Source: Streptoalloteichus tenebrarius (GTDB lineage Bacteria; Actinomycetota; Actinomycetes; Mycobacteriales; Pseudonocardiaceae). From it: a DNA stretch of 64,000 nt. The stretch covers positions 47,038 to 111,037 of the forward strand of contig NZ_JAMTCP010000021.1 of NCBI RefSeq assembly GCF_024171885.1, written 5' to 3'. Shown here piece after piece: positions 18,134-28,772 of this stretch. Made by a program: the position numbers and the translations under genes. The notes beneath the pieces were generated by a model that saw only the letters and a list, made by a program, of their open reading frames with translations, searched no databases and was not told the origin of the DNA. Within the stretch, counting starts at the first letter, position 1; every line of letters begins with the position of its first letter.

Positions 18134-19171
18134 GTGAGCAACACACCGTGGCCAGCCGGCACGGCGACCGGCATCGGCTCGCTGCCCGGCACCGACCCCC
18201 TGGAGGCGGCCCGCGTCGTCGTCGGCGAGCTGCCCGCGCTGCCGCACCTTCCCGAGCTGCCCGCCAGGGGCGTCGGGGCCGACGTGATCGGCAGGACCGC
18301 GGGCGTGCTGGTGGACCTCGCCGTGGAGGTGATCCCCTCCGGGTACCGGGTCACCGCGAAGCCCGGCGTCGACCACCGCCGCGCCGTCGACCTGCTCCGC
18401 CGCGACCTCGACGCGTTCGACGAGGCCCTCCAGGCCGCCGGGGCGCGACCGACCGTGGTCAAGGCACAGCTCGCCGGGCCGTGGACGCTGACGGCCGGGA
18501 TCGAGCTGGTGCGCGGCCACCGCGTGCTGACCGACCACGGCGCGCTGCGCGAGTTCTCCGAGTCGCTCGCGGAGGGGCTCGCCGCGCACGTCCGCGAGCT
18601 GGCCGCGCGCACCGGGGCCCAGGTCGTGGTGCAGTTCGACGAGCCGACGCTGCCCGCGGTGCTGGCCGGCTCCCTGCCCACACCCTCCGGCTACGGCACG
18701 GTCCGGGCGGTCGAGGAGTCCACGGCCGTGACGGTCCTGGAGCGCCTCGTGACCGCGGCGCGGGACGCGACGGGCCAGCCCGTGGTCGTGCACTGCTGCG
18801 CGCCCCGGCCACCGTTGCGCCTGCTCCGCCGGGCCGGCGCGGACGCCCTCGCCCTCGACGTCTCCCTGCTCTGGGGCGCGTCCGCCGAGACCTGGGACGA
18901 ACTGGGCGAGGTGTGGGACGCCGGCGCGGTGCTGTTCCTCGGCCTGCTGCCCGGGGTGGCGCCCGAGCGCGCCCCGAGCCCGCGGGAGGCCGCGCGGCCG
19001 GCGCTGGAACTGGTCGACCGGCTCGGCTTCGCCCGGTCCTGGCTCGCCGAGCGGGCCGTCGTCACACCGAGCTGCGGGCTGGCCGGCGCGACGCCGGAGT
19101 GGGCGCGCCGCGCGCTGACCCTGGTCCGCGACCTCGGCCGGGCGTTCGTCGAGCCGCCGGAGTCCTGGTGA
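18134..19171 (+). CDS. MetE-like (cobalamin-independent methionine synthase family) protein
   Basis: 345 aa, about half the length of MetE. It covers only a C-terminal-type catalytic barrel of the UROD/MetE-like fold. Zinc-ligand candidates remain: HCC in VVVHCCAPRP and a late Cys in TPSCGLAG, equivalent to the His-X-Cys and final Cys of MetE. VQFDEPTLP also matches the family. It corresponds by position to Rv3015c, next to ligA, and its methyl donor and acceptor are unproven; it may not make methionine. GTG 18134 starts the gene, and its stop overlaps the next start (GTGA). Confidence 0.8.
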   Translation: MSNTPWPAGTATGIGSLPGTDPLEAARVVVGELPALPHLPELPARGVGADVIGRTAGVLVDLAVEVIPSGYRVTAKPGVDHRRAVDLLRRDLDAFDEALQAAGARPTVVKAQLAGPWTLTAGIELVRGHRVLTDHGALREFSESLAEGLAAHVRELAARTGAQVVVQFDEPTLPAVLAGSLPTPSGYGTVRAVEESTAVTVLERLVTAARDATGQPVVVHCCAPRPPLRLLRRAGADALALDVSLLWGASAETWDELGEVWDAGAVLFLGLLPGVAPERAPSPREAARPALELVDRLGFARSWLAERAVVTPSCGLAGATPEWARRALTLVRDLGRAFVEPPESW

Positions 19172-19641
19172 CCGCGCGGTTCGAGCTGACGACCCGGGTG
19201 CCGGCGCGGATCGGGGAGGTCTTCGACGCGTCCCTCGACGTCGACGTCCACCTCGGCTCGATGCGGCGCTCCGGCGAGCGGGTCGTCGGCGGAGTCCGCA
19301 GTGGACGGATGGGGCTCGGCGACACGGTGACCTGGCGGGCGCGGCACTTCGGCGTGCCGTGGCGGATGACCTCGGTCATCAGCGCCCACGACCGGCCGCG
19401 CCGGTTCGTGGACGAGCAGGTGCGCGGCCCGTTCCGGCGGTGGTGGCACGAGCACGTCTTCGAGGTCGACCCGCGCGATCCGACGCACACGACGATGCGG
19501 GACGTGGTCGAGTTCGCCGCGCCGGCCGGGCCGCTCGGCCGCCTGGTGACGGCGGCCGGGCTCCGGCGCTACCTGAAGCGCCTGATCATCGCGCGGAACG
19601 CGTACATCGTCGAGGTGCTGGCCGGCGTGCGTTCCGAGTGA
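19168..19641 (+). CDS. SRPBCC (START-like) family protein
   Basis: 157 aa. The pattern FELTTRVPARIGEVFDASLDVDVHLGS, GDTVTWRARHFG, RFVDEQVRGPFRRWWHEHVFE and TTMRDVVEFAAPAGPLGRLV is typical of SRPBCC ligand-binding proteins (polyketide-cyclase/START-like), which hold a hydrophobic ligand in a deep cavity. No catalytic role can be assigned. It overlaps the MetE-like gene by 4 nt, so the two are translationally coupled. The end of the gene, including its stop codon, forms the first unit of a 35-bp tandem repeat. Confidence 0.8.
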   Translation: MTARFELTTRVPARIGEVFDASLDVDVHLGSMRRSGERVVGGVRSGRMGLGDTVTWRARHFGVPWRMTSVISAHDRPRRFVDEQVRGPFRRWWHEHVFEVDPRDPTHTTMRDVVEFAAPAGPLGRLVTAAGLRRYLKRLIIARNAYIVEVLAGVRSE

Positions 19642-19754
19642 TCAGGGAGGTGTCGGCCGGCTCGTGTTCCGCGTGATCAGGGAGGTGCCAGCCGGCTCGC
19701 GTTCCGCGTGATCAGAGGAGGTGCTGGCCGGCCGGCGTTCCGAGTGATCAGAGG
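19614..19754. repeat. 35-36-bp tandem repeat, 4 units, spanning a stop codon
   Basis: Units begin at 19614, 19649, 19684 and 19720 and share GGTG..GCCGGC..GCGTTCCG.GTGATCAG. The first unit contains the last codons and TGA of the SRPBCC gene; the other three follow it. Each unit keeps TGATCA, where a plus-strand TGA overlaps a minus-strand stop. Confidence 0.85.
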
Positions 19755-19792
19755 TTGAGGGCCAGTCCCGCCCAGGAGACGGCGACGGCCAT
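19748..19792 (-). pseudogene. remnant resembling the 3' end of the YeiH-family gene
   Basis: Read on the minus strand this gives MAVAVSWAGLALNL and a stop. The intact YeiH protein encoded 500 bp away ends VVAVSWAGLSLVL and a stop. About two thirds of the bases align codon by codon. The similarity stops where the palindromic element begins (19794). The match is short, so this is tentative. Confidence 0.4.
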
Positions 19793-19793
19793 G

Positions 19794-19860
19794 CGCGCGC
19801 CTACAGGCCTGTAGTTGGGGGACCCCCCACTTCAAACGTCTCATGGGGGTCTGACAGAAA
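19794..19860. repeat. 60-bp palindromic element, copy 1
   Basis: GCGCGCGC is followed by the perfect palindrome CTACAGGCCTGTAG, then GGGGGACCCCCC, a roughly 14-nt spacer, GGGGG and TCTGACAGAAA. The same order occurs in copies 2 and 3. The C-run can pair with either the upstream or the downstream G-run. Confidence 0.85.
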
Positions 19861-19960
19861 CCGCTGGTCCGAGGTCCCCCGGAGGAAGGAGAAGCGGGCC
19901 GAACCCCACGAACGAGTGGTGTTGGGCCGCCTCGCGCCGACCGAGACGATCGCCTTTCCC

Positions 19961-20075
19961 GGACAGCCGTCAGCCGACACGCCTCCCCCGGGACGTTCGT
20001 GAACCGACACGCCCCCTGGACGTCCGTGAGCCGACACGCCTCCTCCGGGACGTTCGTGAGCCGATACGCCCGTCA
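19961..20075. repeat. 27-30-bp tandem repeat, about 4 units
   Basis: Units start at 19961, 19991, 20018 and 20048 (30, 27, 30 bp, then partial). The core is GGACGTTCGTGAGCCGACAC followed by GCC and a C-rich end. All lengths are multiples of three, which keeps an open minus-strand frame, but no coding signal is convincing. Confidence 0.8.
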
Positions 20076-20308
20076 GCCGGGCCACCCCTGTGCGGGGGCG
20101 GACCGGCTGACAGGCCATCAAACCCTCGTCGTGAGTCCACAGTGGACGGAAGTCGTGGACGTGGTCGGCTACGGCGTGGATGGCGGACACGCAATGGGAT
20201 CTCGTGGCGGAGAACTCCGTCACCAGCGCGGGCGACCGGCCGCGACCGCTCCCCGGCGAGCCCGTCGCCCGGCCGTTCGCCCGCGACCTGGCCGAGGGCT
20301 CCGGCTGG

Positions 20309-21340
20309 TCACAGGACCAGGCTCAGGCCGGCCCAGGAGACGGCCACGACCAGGAGCGTCGAGAACAGGCCCAGCAGGAGGGCCTTCGGCCCGGTGCGGA
20401 CCAGGGCGGCGATCCGCACCGCGCTGCCCAGCCCGAACAACGCGCCGGCCAGCAGGAGCGTGGTGACGAACTTCGTCGCGTCCAGCACCGGGGCGGGCAG
20501 CACGTCGACGCTGCGCACGACGACCATCGCCAGGAAGCCGAGCACGAACAGCGGCACCAGCGGCGGGCGCCTGCCCTCGGCCGAGGGGCGCCGACGCCGC
20601 TCCGCGACGCTGATCGCCGCCACCAGGGGCGCGAGCAACACCACGCGGCTCAGCTTCACCACGACGGCGGTGGCCACGGCCAGCGCGCCCGCCGGGGACG
20701 CCGCCGCCACGACCTGCGCGACCTCGTGCACGCTCGCCCCGGCCCAGCGGCCGAAGTCCTCGCCCTCCAGCCCGGCGGGGCCGGCCAGCAGCGGCAGCGC
20801 CGCGATCGCCAGGCTGCCGTAGAGGGTGACCAGGGCGACCGCCGTGGCCACGTCCTCCTCCTCGCGCTCGACCACGCCCTCCACCGCGGCCACGGCGGAG
20901 GCGCCGCAGATCGAGAACCCGGTCCCGACGAGCACCGACAGCCCGCGCGGCAGGCCGAGCGCCCGTCCGAGCAGCACCGTGCCGACGAAGGTGACCGCCA
21001 CGGTCGCCAGCACCACGAGCAGCGTGCCGGCGCCCAGCCCCAGCACCTGCGGCACGGCGAGCTGGAGGCCGAGCAGGACCACGCCGGCCCGCAGCAGCCG
21101 CCGGGTGGCCCAGGTGAGCCCGGGGCGGGCGGCGGCGGGCAGGACCGGCAGGTTGCCGGCGAGCACCCCGAGCACGACCGCGATGGTCAGGGCGCTGACC
21201 GCGGGGACCACCTGGTTCACCAGCACGGCCACCGCCACGGCCACGGCGACGGCGAGCAGCCCCGGGAGCAGGGGCCGGAGCCAGGAGGCGGAACGGGAGG
21301 TCCGAGAGTCGGGTGAAGGGGGCGAGGCGGTCGACGTCAC
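20309..21340 (-). CDS. YeiH-family putative anion exporter (membrane protein)
   Basis: 343 aa with about 10 membrane segments, matching the UPF0324/YeiH family (PF03601-type). Markers are VVLGVLAGNLP, RLLRAGVVLLGLQLAVPQVL, GTGFSICGASAVAA and GASVHEVAQVVAA. YeiH-like proteins have been proposed to export sulfate, sulfite or taurine-derived anions. GTG 21340 has GGAG about 10 nt upstream; an earlier in-frame GTG at 21349 is possible. A LysR gene is divergent, as with E. coli yeiE-yeiH. The protein end overlaps no other gene but resembles the remnant at 19748. Confidence 0.85.
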   Translation of the reverse strand: MTSTASPPSPDSRTSRSASWLRPLLPGLLAVAVAVAVAVLVNQVVPAVSALTIAVVLGVLAGNLPVLPAAARPGLTWATRRLLRAGVVLLGLQLAVPQVLGLGAGTLLVVLATVAVTFVGTVLLGRALGLPRGLSVLVGTGFSICGASAVAAVEGVVEREEEDVATAVALVTLYGSLAIAALPLLAGPAGLEGEDFGRWAGASVHEVAQVVAAASPAGALAVATAVVVKLSRVVLLAPLVAAISVAERRRRPSAEGRRPPLVPLFVLGFLAMVVVRSVDVLPAPVLDATKFVTTLLLAGALFGLGSAVRIAALVRTGPKALLLGLFSTLLVVAVSWAGLSLVL

Positions 21341-21411
21341 GCTGACCACGCTCCGTCACGAAACCCGGCCTCGGTAGCCCGATCTTGGTGTCATGCTCAT
21401 AACCTGGAGGA

Positions 21412-22314
21412 ATGAGCACCGTGCCGGATCTGGAGTCGCTCCGGTTGCTCGTGCTCGTCGGCGAGCTGGGCAGCCTCGGCAGGGCGGCCGGCGAGCTGGG
21501 GATCACCCAGCCCGCCGCGAGCAAGCGCCTGTCCGCCCTGGAACGGCAGCTCCGGCTCGTCCTGGTGGACCGGACGCGCCGGGGCTCGCGGCTCACCCCG
21601 GCCGGCCACGTCGTCTCCGACTGGGCGCGGCGGGTGCTCGACGAGGTCGACGGCCTGCTGACCGGGGCCGCCGCCCTGCGCGCGCACCGCGACGCGGAGC
21701 TGAGGGTCGCCGCGAGCATGACCGTCGCCGAGCACCTGGCCCCCGGCTGGATCGGGGAGCTGCGGCGCGCCGAGCCCGCGCTCTACGTCGGCCTCCAGGT
21801 GACCAACTCCACCTCCGTCGTGGAGCTGGTCCGCTCCGGCGAGGTCGACATGGGGTTCATCGAGTCGCCGTCCATCCCGACCGACCTCGCCTACCGGCGC
21901 GTGGCCGTCGACCGGCTCGCGGTCGTGGTCGCCCCCACCCACCCGTGGACGCGACGACGCCGGCCGGTCAGCCCGGAGGAGCTGGCCGCCACCCCGCTCG
22001 TCGTGCGGGAGTCCGGCTCCGGCACCAGGGAGACCCTCGAACGGGCGTTGGCGGCGGCGCGGTGCGGCCCCGCCCAACCGCTGCTCGAACTCGGCTCCAC
22101 CACGGCCGTGCGCAGCGCGGTGATCGCCGGAGCCGGACCCGCGGTGCTCAGCGTGCTCGCCGTCGCCACCGACCTGTCCGAGGGGCGACTCGTCGAGGTC
22201 GGCGTCGAGGGCATCGACCTGCGGCGGGCGCTCTGCGCGGTGTGGCCGTCCGGGCGACGCCTGGTGGGCCCGGCCGCCGCGCTGCTCGCGATCGCCGGAC
22301 GAGCCGGCCCCTGA
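21412..22314 (+). CDS. LysR-family regulator, probable controller of the YeiH gene
   Basis: 300 aa. The helix-turn-helix includes SLGRAAGELGITQPAASKRL (about residues 20-39). The effector-binding region follows, with ASMTVAEHLAPGWIGEL and VRSGEVDMGFIESP typical of the CysL/YeiE branch. It is divergent from the YeiH gene across 71 nt. GGAGG lies only 1 nt before ATG 21412, so the GTG at 21421, 10 nt from it, may be the true start. Confidence 0.87.
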   Translation: MSTVPDLESLRLLVLVGELGSLGRAAGELGITQPAASKRLSALERQLRLVLVDRTRRGSRLTPAGHVVSDWARRVLDEVDGLLTGAAALRAHRDAELRVAASMTVAEHLAPGWIGELRRAEPALYVGLQVTNSTSVVELVRSGEVDMGFIESPSIPTDLAYRRVAVDRLAVVVAPTHPWTRRRRPVSPEELAATPLVVRESGSGTRETLERALAAARCGPAQPLLELGSTTAVRSAVIAGAGPAVLSVLAVATDLSEGRLVEVGVEGIDLRRALCAVWPSGRRLVGPAAALLAIAGRAGP

Positions 22315-22376
22315 CGCCCCCGCCGCCGTGGCGACGGGGCGACGGGGCGACGGGACCGGGCGTTGGGCCGGCGGCT

Positions 22377-22460
22377 GGACCGCGGGTCGGACCGCGGGTC
22401 GGACCGCGGGTCGGACCGCGGGTCGGACCGGGGGGCGGACCGGGGGGCGGACCGGAAGGC
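22377..22460. repeat. 12-bp tandem repeat, 7 units
   Basis: Four copies of GGACCGCGGGTC, two of GGACCGGGGGGC and one of GGACCGGAAGGC follow without gaps in the gap before the DUF-like gene. The first unit type contains a perfect palindrome (GACCGCGGTC-like core). Confidence 0.88.
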
Positions 22461-22506
22461 GCGATCCGCACCTGCCGGCCGCCGCGATGACGGAGAATCG
22501 GCCACC

Positions 22507-25432
<2,926 letters not shown>

Positions 25433-25569
25433 GCCGAACCGGGTAACTCGCCCGGCGTAATCCCGGGAGTAGCACGGGACTACGGGCCGTCCCCCGCGCC
25501 ATGATCGGAAGACCCCGGCACCGGGTGCCGGGCGCCGGTCAGCACGGCTGCGACGACTGGGGGACGCCA

Positions 25570-27132
25570 GTGGACAAGGTCGAGGAGGCGAGCCCGGCCC
25601 TGGCGGCCGGAACCGTCGTGATCCGCCCGGCCGAGCCGGCCGAGCACGCGGAGGTCGGCGAGCTGACCGTGACGGCCTTCCGGGCCGACGGCCAGCTCGC
25701 CGACGACGACCGGGGGGAGCAGGAGCTGCGGGACGCCGCGGGCAGGGCCGGTCGCGGCGAGTTGCTGGTGGCCGTGGACCGCGACAGCGGTGCCCTGCTC
25801 GGCACCGTCACCGTGCTGGCGCCCGGGTCGGGCTGGTCCGCGATCGGCAGGGACGGGGAGTGGGAGTTCCGGGCCCTGGCGGTGCGCCCCACCGCCCAGG
25901 GCCGCGGCGTCGGCCGGCGGCTGGTGCGCGCGGTGCTCGACAGGGCCCGCGCCGACCACGCGCGCCGGGTGGTGCTGCTGACCAGGGACGTGATCAGCGC
26001 GGCGCGCCAGCTCTTCGAGGCGCTGGGCTTCACCCGGATGCCCGAGCGGGACTGGGAGCCGGTCCCCGGCGCCCGGCTGCTCGCGTACGGCTTCGAGCTG
26101 GTGCGGGAGCGGCCGGTGCGCCAGGCCAGGGTCCGGTCGGCGGAGCCGGCCGAGTACCACGAGATCGGGGAGCTGACCGTCACGGCCTACCGGGCGGACG
26201 GGCTGCTGGAGGGCGACGCGGGCTACGCCGGGGTGCTGCGGGACGCGGCGAGCCGCGCCGCCATGGCCGACCTGTTGGTCGCGGTCGACACCTCCGGCGT
26301 GCTGGGCACGGTCACGGTCTGTCGGCCCGGCTCGCCCTGGGTGGAGGTGGCGCGCGGCGCCGAGTGGGAGTTCCGCGCGTTGGCCGTGCACCCGAGGGCC
26401 AGGGGGCGCGGCGTCGGGCGCCTGCTCGTGCGCGCGGTGCTGGACCGCGCGGCCCGGCACGGCGTGCGTCGGGTGGTCCTCAGCTCGCAACACCGGATGC
26501 GGTCGGCGCAGCACCTGTTCGAGGCGCTGGGCTTCACCCGCATGCCGGACAGGGACCGGGAGTCGGTCGCGGGCATCCGCCTGCTCGGCTACGGCAGGGA
26601 GGTCGAGCCGCTGCCCATGCCGGCCCGCGCGGGGCGGCTCCGGATCCGGCGGGTCGTCGACGACGACCACGCCGCCGTGGGCGACCTCATGGCCAGGGTC
26701 TACGTGGGGGAGGGCTACGCAGGAGAGGCGGTCGTCCCGTTGCTCGCCGACACCGCGCGCCGGGCCCGGCAGGCCGAGCTGTTCGTGGCGGTGGAGGGCC
26801 ACGGCGAGCGGGAGCGCCTGCTCGGCTCCATGACGTTGTGCCGGTCGGACAGCCCGTACGCGCAGCTCGCCCGGCCGGGCGAGCTGGAGCTCCGGCTGCT
26901 GGCGGTCGAGCCGACCGCCAGGGGCAGGGGCGTCGGCGAGGCGCTGGTCAGGGCGGGCCTGGACCGCGCGAGGGAGGTCGGAGGGCGGCGGCTCGTGCTC
27001 TCGGCGCAGCCGACCATGTACGCCGCGCAGCGGCTGTACACCCGGACGGGGTTCGTCCGTGACCGGGAACGGGACTGGCACACGTCCTTCGGACTGCACA
27101 TGCTGGCTTACGTCCATCCCCTGCGGAGGTAG
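25570..27132 (+). CDS. triple-domain GNAT acetyltransferase
   Basis: 520 aa made of three GNAT domains in a row, about residues 18-170, 180-345 and 355-520. Each has its own acetyl-CoA loop: QGRGVGRRL, RGRGVGRLL and RGRGVGEAL. The domains are clearly related (GELTVTAFRADG, GELTVTAYRADG and GDLMARVYVGEG; AARQLFEALGF, SAQHLFEALGF and AAQRLYTRTGF), so the gene arose by internal triplication. Acceptor unknown. GTG 25570 (GGGGGACG just upstream) is preferred; ATG 25501 would add 23 unstructured residues. The BKACE gene follows after 2 nt. Confidence 0.8.
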   Translation: MDKVEEASPALAAGTVVIRPAEPAEHAEVGELTVTAFRADGQLADDDRGEQELRDAAGRAGRGELLVAVDRDSGALLGTVTVLAPGSGWSAIGRDGEWEFRALAVRPTAQGRGVGRRLVRAVLDRARADHARRVVLLTRDVISAARQLFEALGFTRMPERDWEPVPGARLLAYGFELVRERPVRQARVRSAEPAEYHEIGELTVTAYRADGLLEGDAGYAGVLRDAASRAAMADLLVAVDTSGVLGTVTVCRPGSPWVEVARGAEWEFRALAVHPRARGRGVGRLLVRAVLDRAARHGVRRVVLSSQHRMRSAQHLFEALGFTRMPDRDRESVAGIRLLGYGREVEPLPMPARAGRLRIRRVVDDDHAAVGDLMARVYVGEGYAGEAVVPLLADTARRARQAELFVAVEGHGERERLLGSMTLCRSDSPYAQLARPGELELRLLAVEPTARGRGVGEALVRAGLDRAREVGGRRLVLSAQPTMYAAQRLYTRTGFVRDRERDWHTSFGLHMLAYVHPLRR

Positions 27133-27134
27133 TC

Positions 27135-27878
27135 GTGTTGCAGCTCTGTCCGAACGGGGCGCGGCGGTTGGACGAGCACAACGCCGTCCCGGTGACGCCG
27201 GAACAGGTCGCGGCGGACGTGCGCGCGGTGGTTCCCCTCGGCGTCGGCTCCGTCCACCTGCACCCCAGGGTCGCCGGCGGCCCGGAGACCATGGAGCCGG
27301 AGGAGGTGGCGGCGGCGGTCGCCGCCGTGCGCGCCGTGGCGCCCGGCATCGAGGTGGGGGTCACCACGGCCGCGTGGGTCGAGCCGGACCCCACCCGACG
27401 GGTCGCGCACGTGCTGCGCTGGGCCGCCCTCGGCCAGGACCGGCCGGACGTCGCCTCGGTCAACGTGCACGAGGACGGCTGGCGGGAGGTCGTGCAGGCG
27501 CTCCGGATGGCCGGCATCGGGGTGGAGCTGGGCGTCTGGACGGCGGCGGACGCGGCGCAGGTGCGGGAGGCGGGGCTCGTCGACGGCGCGGTCCGCGTCC
27601 TGGTCGAGGTGGTCGACCCCGACCCGAACGACGCGCTGGCCGAGGCGCGGCGGATCATCGACGAGCTGGGCGACACCGAGGCGCCGCTGCTGCTGCACGG
27701 CGAGGACTCCGGCTGCTGGGCGGTCCTGGCCGAGGCCGGTCGGCGTCAGCTCGCCACCAGGATCGGCCTGGAGGACACCCTCCTGCTGCCCGACGGGCGG
27801 GTCGCCACGAGCAACGCCGAGCTGGTGGCCACGGCCCGTCGGCTCCTGGGCGGCAACCACACCACGCACGCGAACTGA
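27135..27878 (+). CDS. BKACE-family enzyme (beta-keto acid cleavage, DUF849)
   Basis: 247 aa, a TIM barrel that is slightly short for the family. It has the metal-binding HXH in SVHLHPR (about residues 39-45), a start typical of the family (LQLCPNGARRLDEHNAVPVTPEQ) and the closing RIGLEDTLLLPDG. Family members use acetyl-CoA to cleave 3-keto acids, the first known being 3-keto-5-aminohexanoate in lysine fermentation. GTG 27135 has GGAGG 5 nt upstream inside the GNAT stop region, so it is co-expressed with the triple GNAT protein. The substrate is unknown. Confidence 0.82.
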   Translation: MLQLCPNGARRLDEHNAVPVTPEQVAADVRAVVPLGVGSVHLHPRVAGGPETMEPEEVAAAVAAVRAVAPGIEVGVTTAAWVEPDPTRRVAHVLRWAALGQDRPDVASVNVHEDGWREVVQALRMAGIGVELGVWTAADAAQVREAGLVDGAVRVLVEVVDPDPNDALAEARRIIDELGDTEAPLLLHGEDSGCWAVLAEAGRRQLATRIGLEDTLLLPDGRVATSNAELVATARRLLGGNHTTHAN

Positions 27879-27923
27879 CGCCACGCGCGTGGTGGGGCGG
27901 CTCGGCGACGGGGTGGGGTGGGG

Positions 27924-27959
27924 CGGGCCGTTCGTCGCACCCGGAGAGCGAACGGCCCG
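27924..27959. terminator. hairpin between convergent BKACE and ACT genes
   Basis: An 11-bp stem (27924-27934 with 27949-27959) and 14-nt loop lie 45 nt after the BKACE stop. Confidence 0.55.
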
Positions 27960-27992
27960 GTCCCCCTGGTCACCTGATTCCCGCGGTCGCCC

Positions 27993-28105
27993 GTGCTCCT
28001 GGTCGCCCGTGCCTCTGGTCGCACGGTGTCCCAGGTAGCCGGTGTCCCAGGTTGCCGGTGCCCCAGGTCGCCGGTGTCCCTGGTCGCCGGTGTCCCTGGT
28101 CGCCG
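27993..28105. repeat. 16-bp tandem repeat, 7 units
   Basis: Units GTGTCCCWGGTCGCCG start at 27993, 28009, 28026, 28042, 28058, 28074 and 28090. The last two are identical, and one unit has a single extra base. The array ends 10 nt before the minus-strand stop of the ACT gene. Confidence 0.87.
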
Positions 28106-28115
28106 TACCCCCCGG

Positions 28116-28772
28116 TCAGCCGTCGAGGACGACGGAGACGATGCCGGCGAGATGGGCGAGCCGGGCGACCTCGGCGGCCCGGAACATCGGCCCGCCCGGC
28201 CGGCCCACGAGCAGGACGCGGTGCGGGTTGCCCAGCGGCGTGGCGGCCAGCTCGGTCCCCAGCTCCCGCCAGGTCGGCGGCACCCACTCCTCCTCGCCGT
28301 CCAGGACCGTGGCCCGCTCCAGGGGCAGCCACGGCAGGTCCACCGCCCTGGTCTCGGGGGCCGCGCCGCTGGCGGCCAGGCGCTCCACGCCGTCGCCGTC
28401 GCGGCCCACGACCAGGGCCCACCCCGAGCGGACGATCCTGGGCACGCCCTCGGTGAACACCTCCAGCCCCCTGCCGGGGTGCGCCGCCGCCACCTCCTCC
28501 ACGAGCTCCAGCTCGCGGTGGGTGTCGAGCACCCCGGCGTAGGGGCGGACCGCGTCCACGACCACGCCGTCGATCGACTCGGCGGCGGTGATCAGGGCGT
28601 CCGGCAGCCGGCCGGACGGCAGTTCGACCACGAGGTCGTCCACGGCGACCCCGGACCCGCGCTCGACCACGTCCACGCTCAGGATGTCGGCGCCGACGCC
28701 GCCGAGCGCGGTGGCCACCGCGCCGAGCATGCCGGGCCGGTCCGGGACCTGGACCCGGATCAGGAAGGACAC
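28116..28772 (-). CDS. ACT-domain protein of unknown function
   Basis: 218 aa, by my recollection the same length as Rv3013, which has the same position beside ligA and gatC. The N-terminal 75 residues form an ACT domain (SFLIRVQVPDRPGMLGAVATAL, with the ligand-site DRPG). A second, less clear alpha/beta region follows. ACT domains bind amino acids, so a sensory role is likely, but no partner is known. GTG 28772 has GGGAGG 7 nt upstream, which settles the start. It is divergent from gatC across 341 nt. Confidence 0.78.
   Translation of the reverse strand: MSFLIRVQVPDRPGMLGAVATALGGVGADILSVDVVERGSGVAVDDLVVELPSGRLPDALITAAESIDGVVVDAVRPYAGVLDTHRELELVEEVAAAHPGRGLEVFTEGVPRIVRSGWALVVGRDGDGVERLAASGAAPETRAVDLPWLPLERATVLDGEEEWVPPTWRELGTELAATPLGNPHRVLLVGRPGGPMFRAAEVARLAHLAGIVSVVLDG

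Larger units (their letters stand above)
19642..20308. other. 667-nt repeat-rich region between convergent genes
   Basis: It contains three copies of the 35-bp repeat, a short remnant resembling the end of yeiH, one copy of the 60-bp palindromic element and a 27-30-bp tandem array. An open frame covers 19801-20223 on the minus strand but is judged non-coding. Confidence 0.7.

Noticed and set aside
19801..20223. 140-aa minus-strand frame ending in FLSDPHETFEVGGPPTTGL
   Set aside because: The ending also appears in the other element copies, but copy 2 has length changes that shift the frame, so the shared peptide reflects the DNA element, not a conserved protein. No ribosome binding site.
20180..20308. 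Plus-strand start MADTQWDLVAENSV
   Set aside because: It continues into the antisense of the YeiH gene with shadow composition; the first 30 codons alone are not enough to call a gene.
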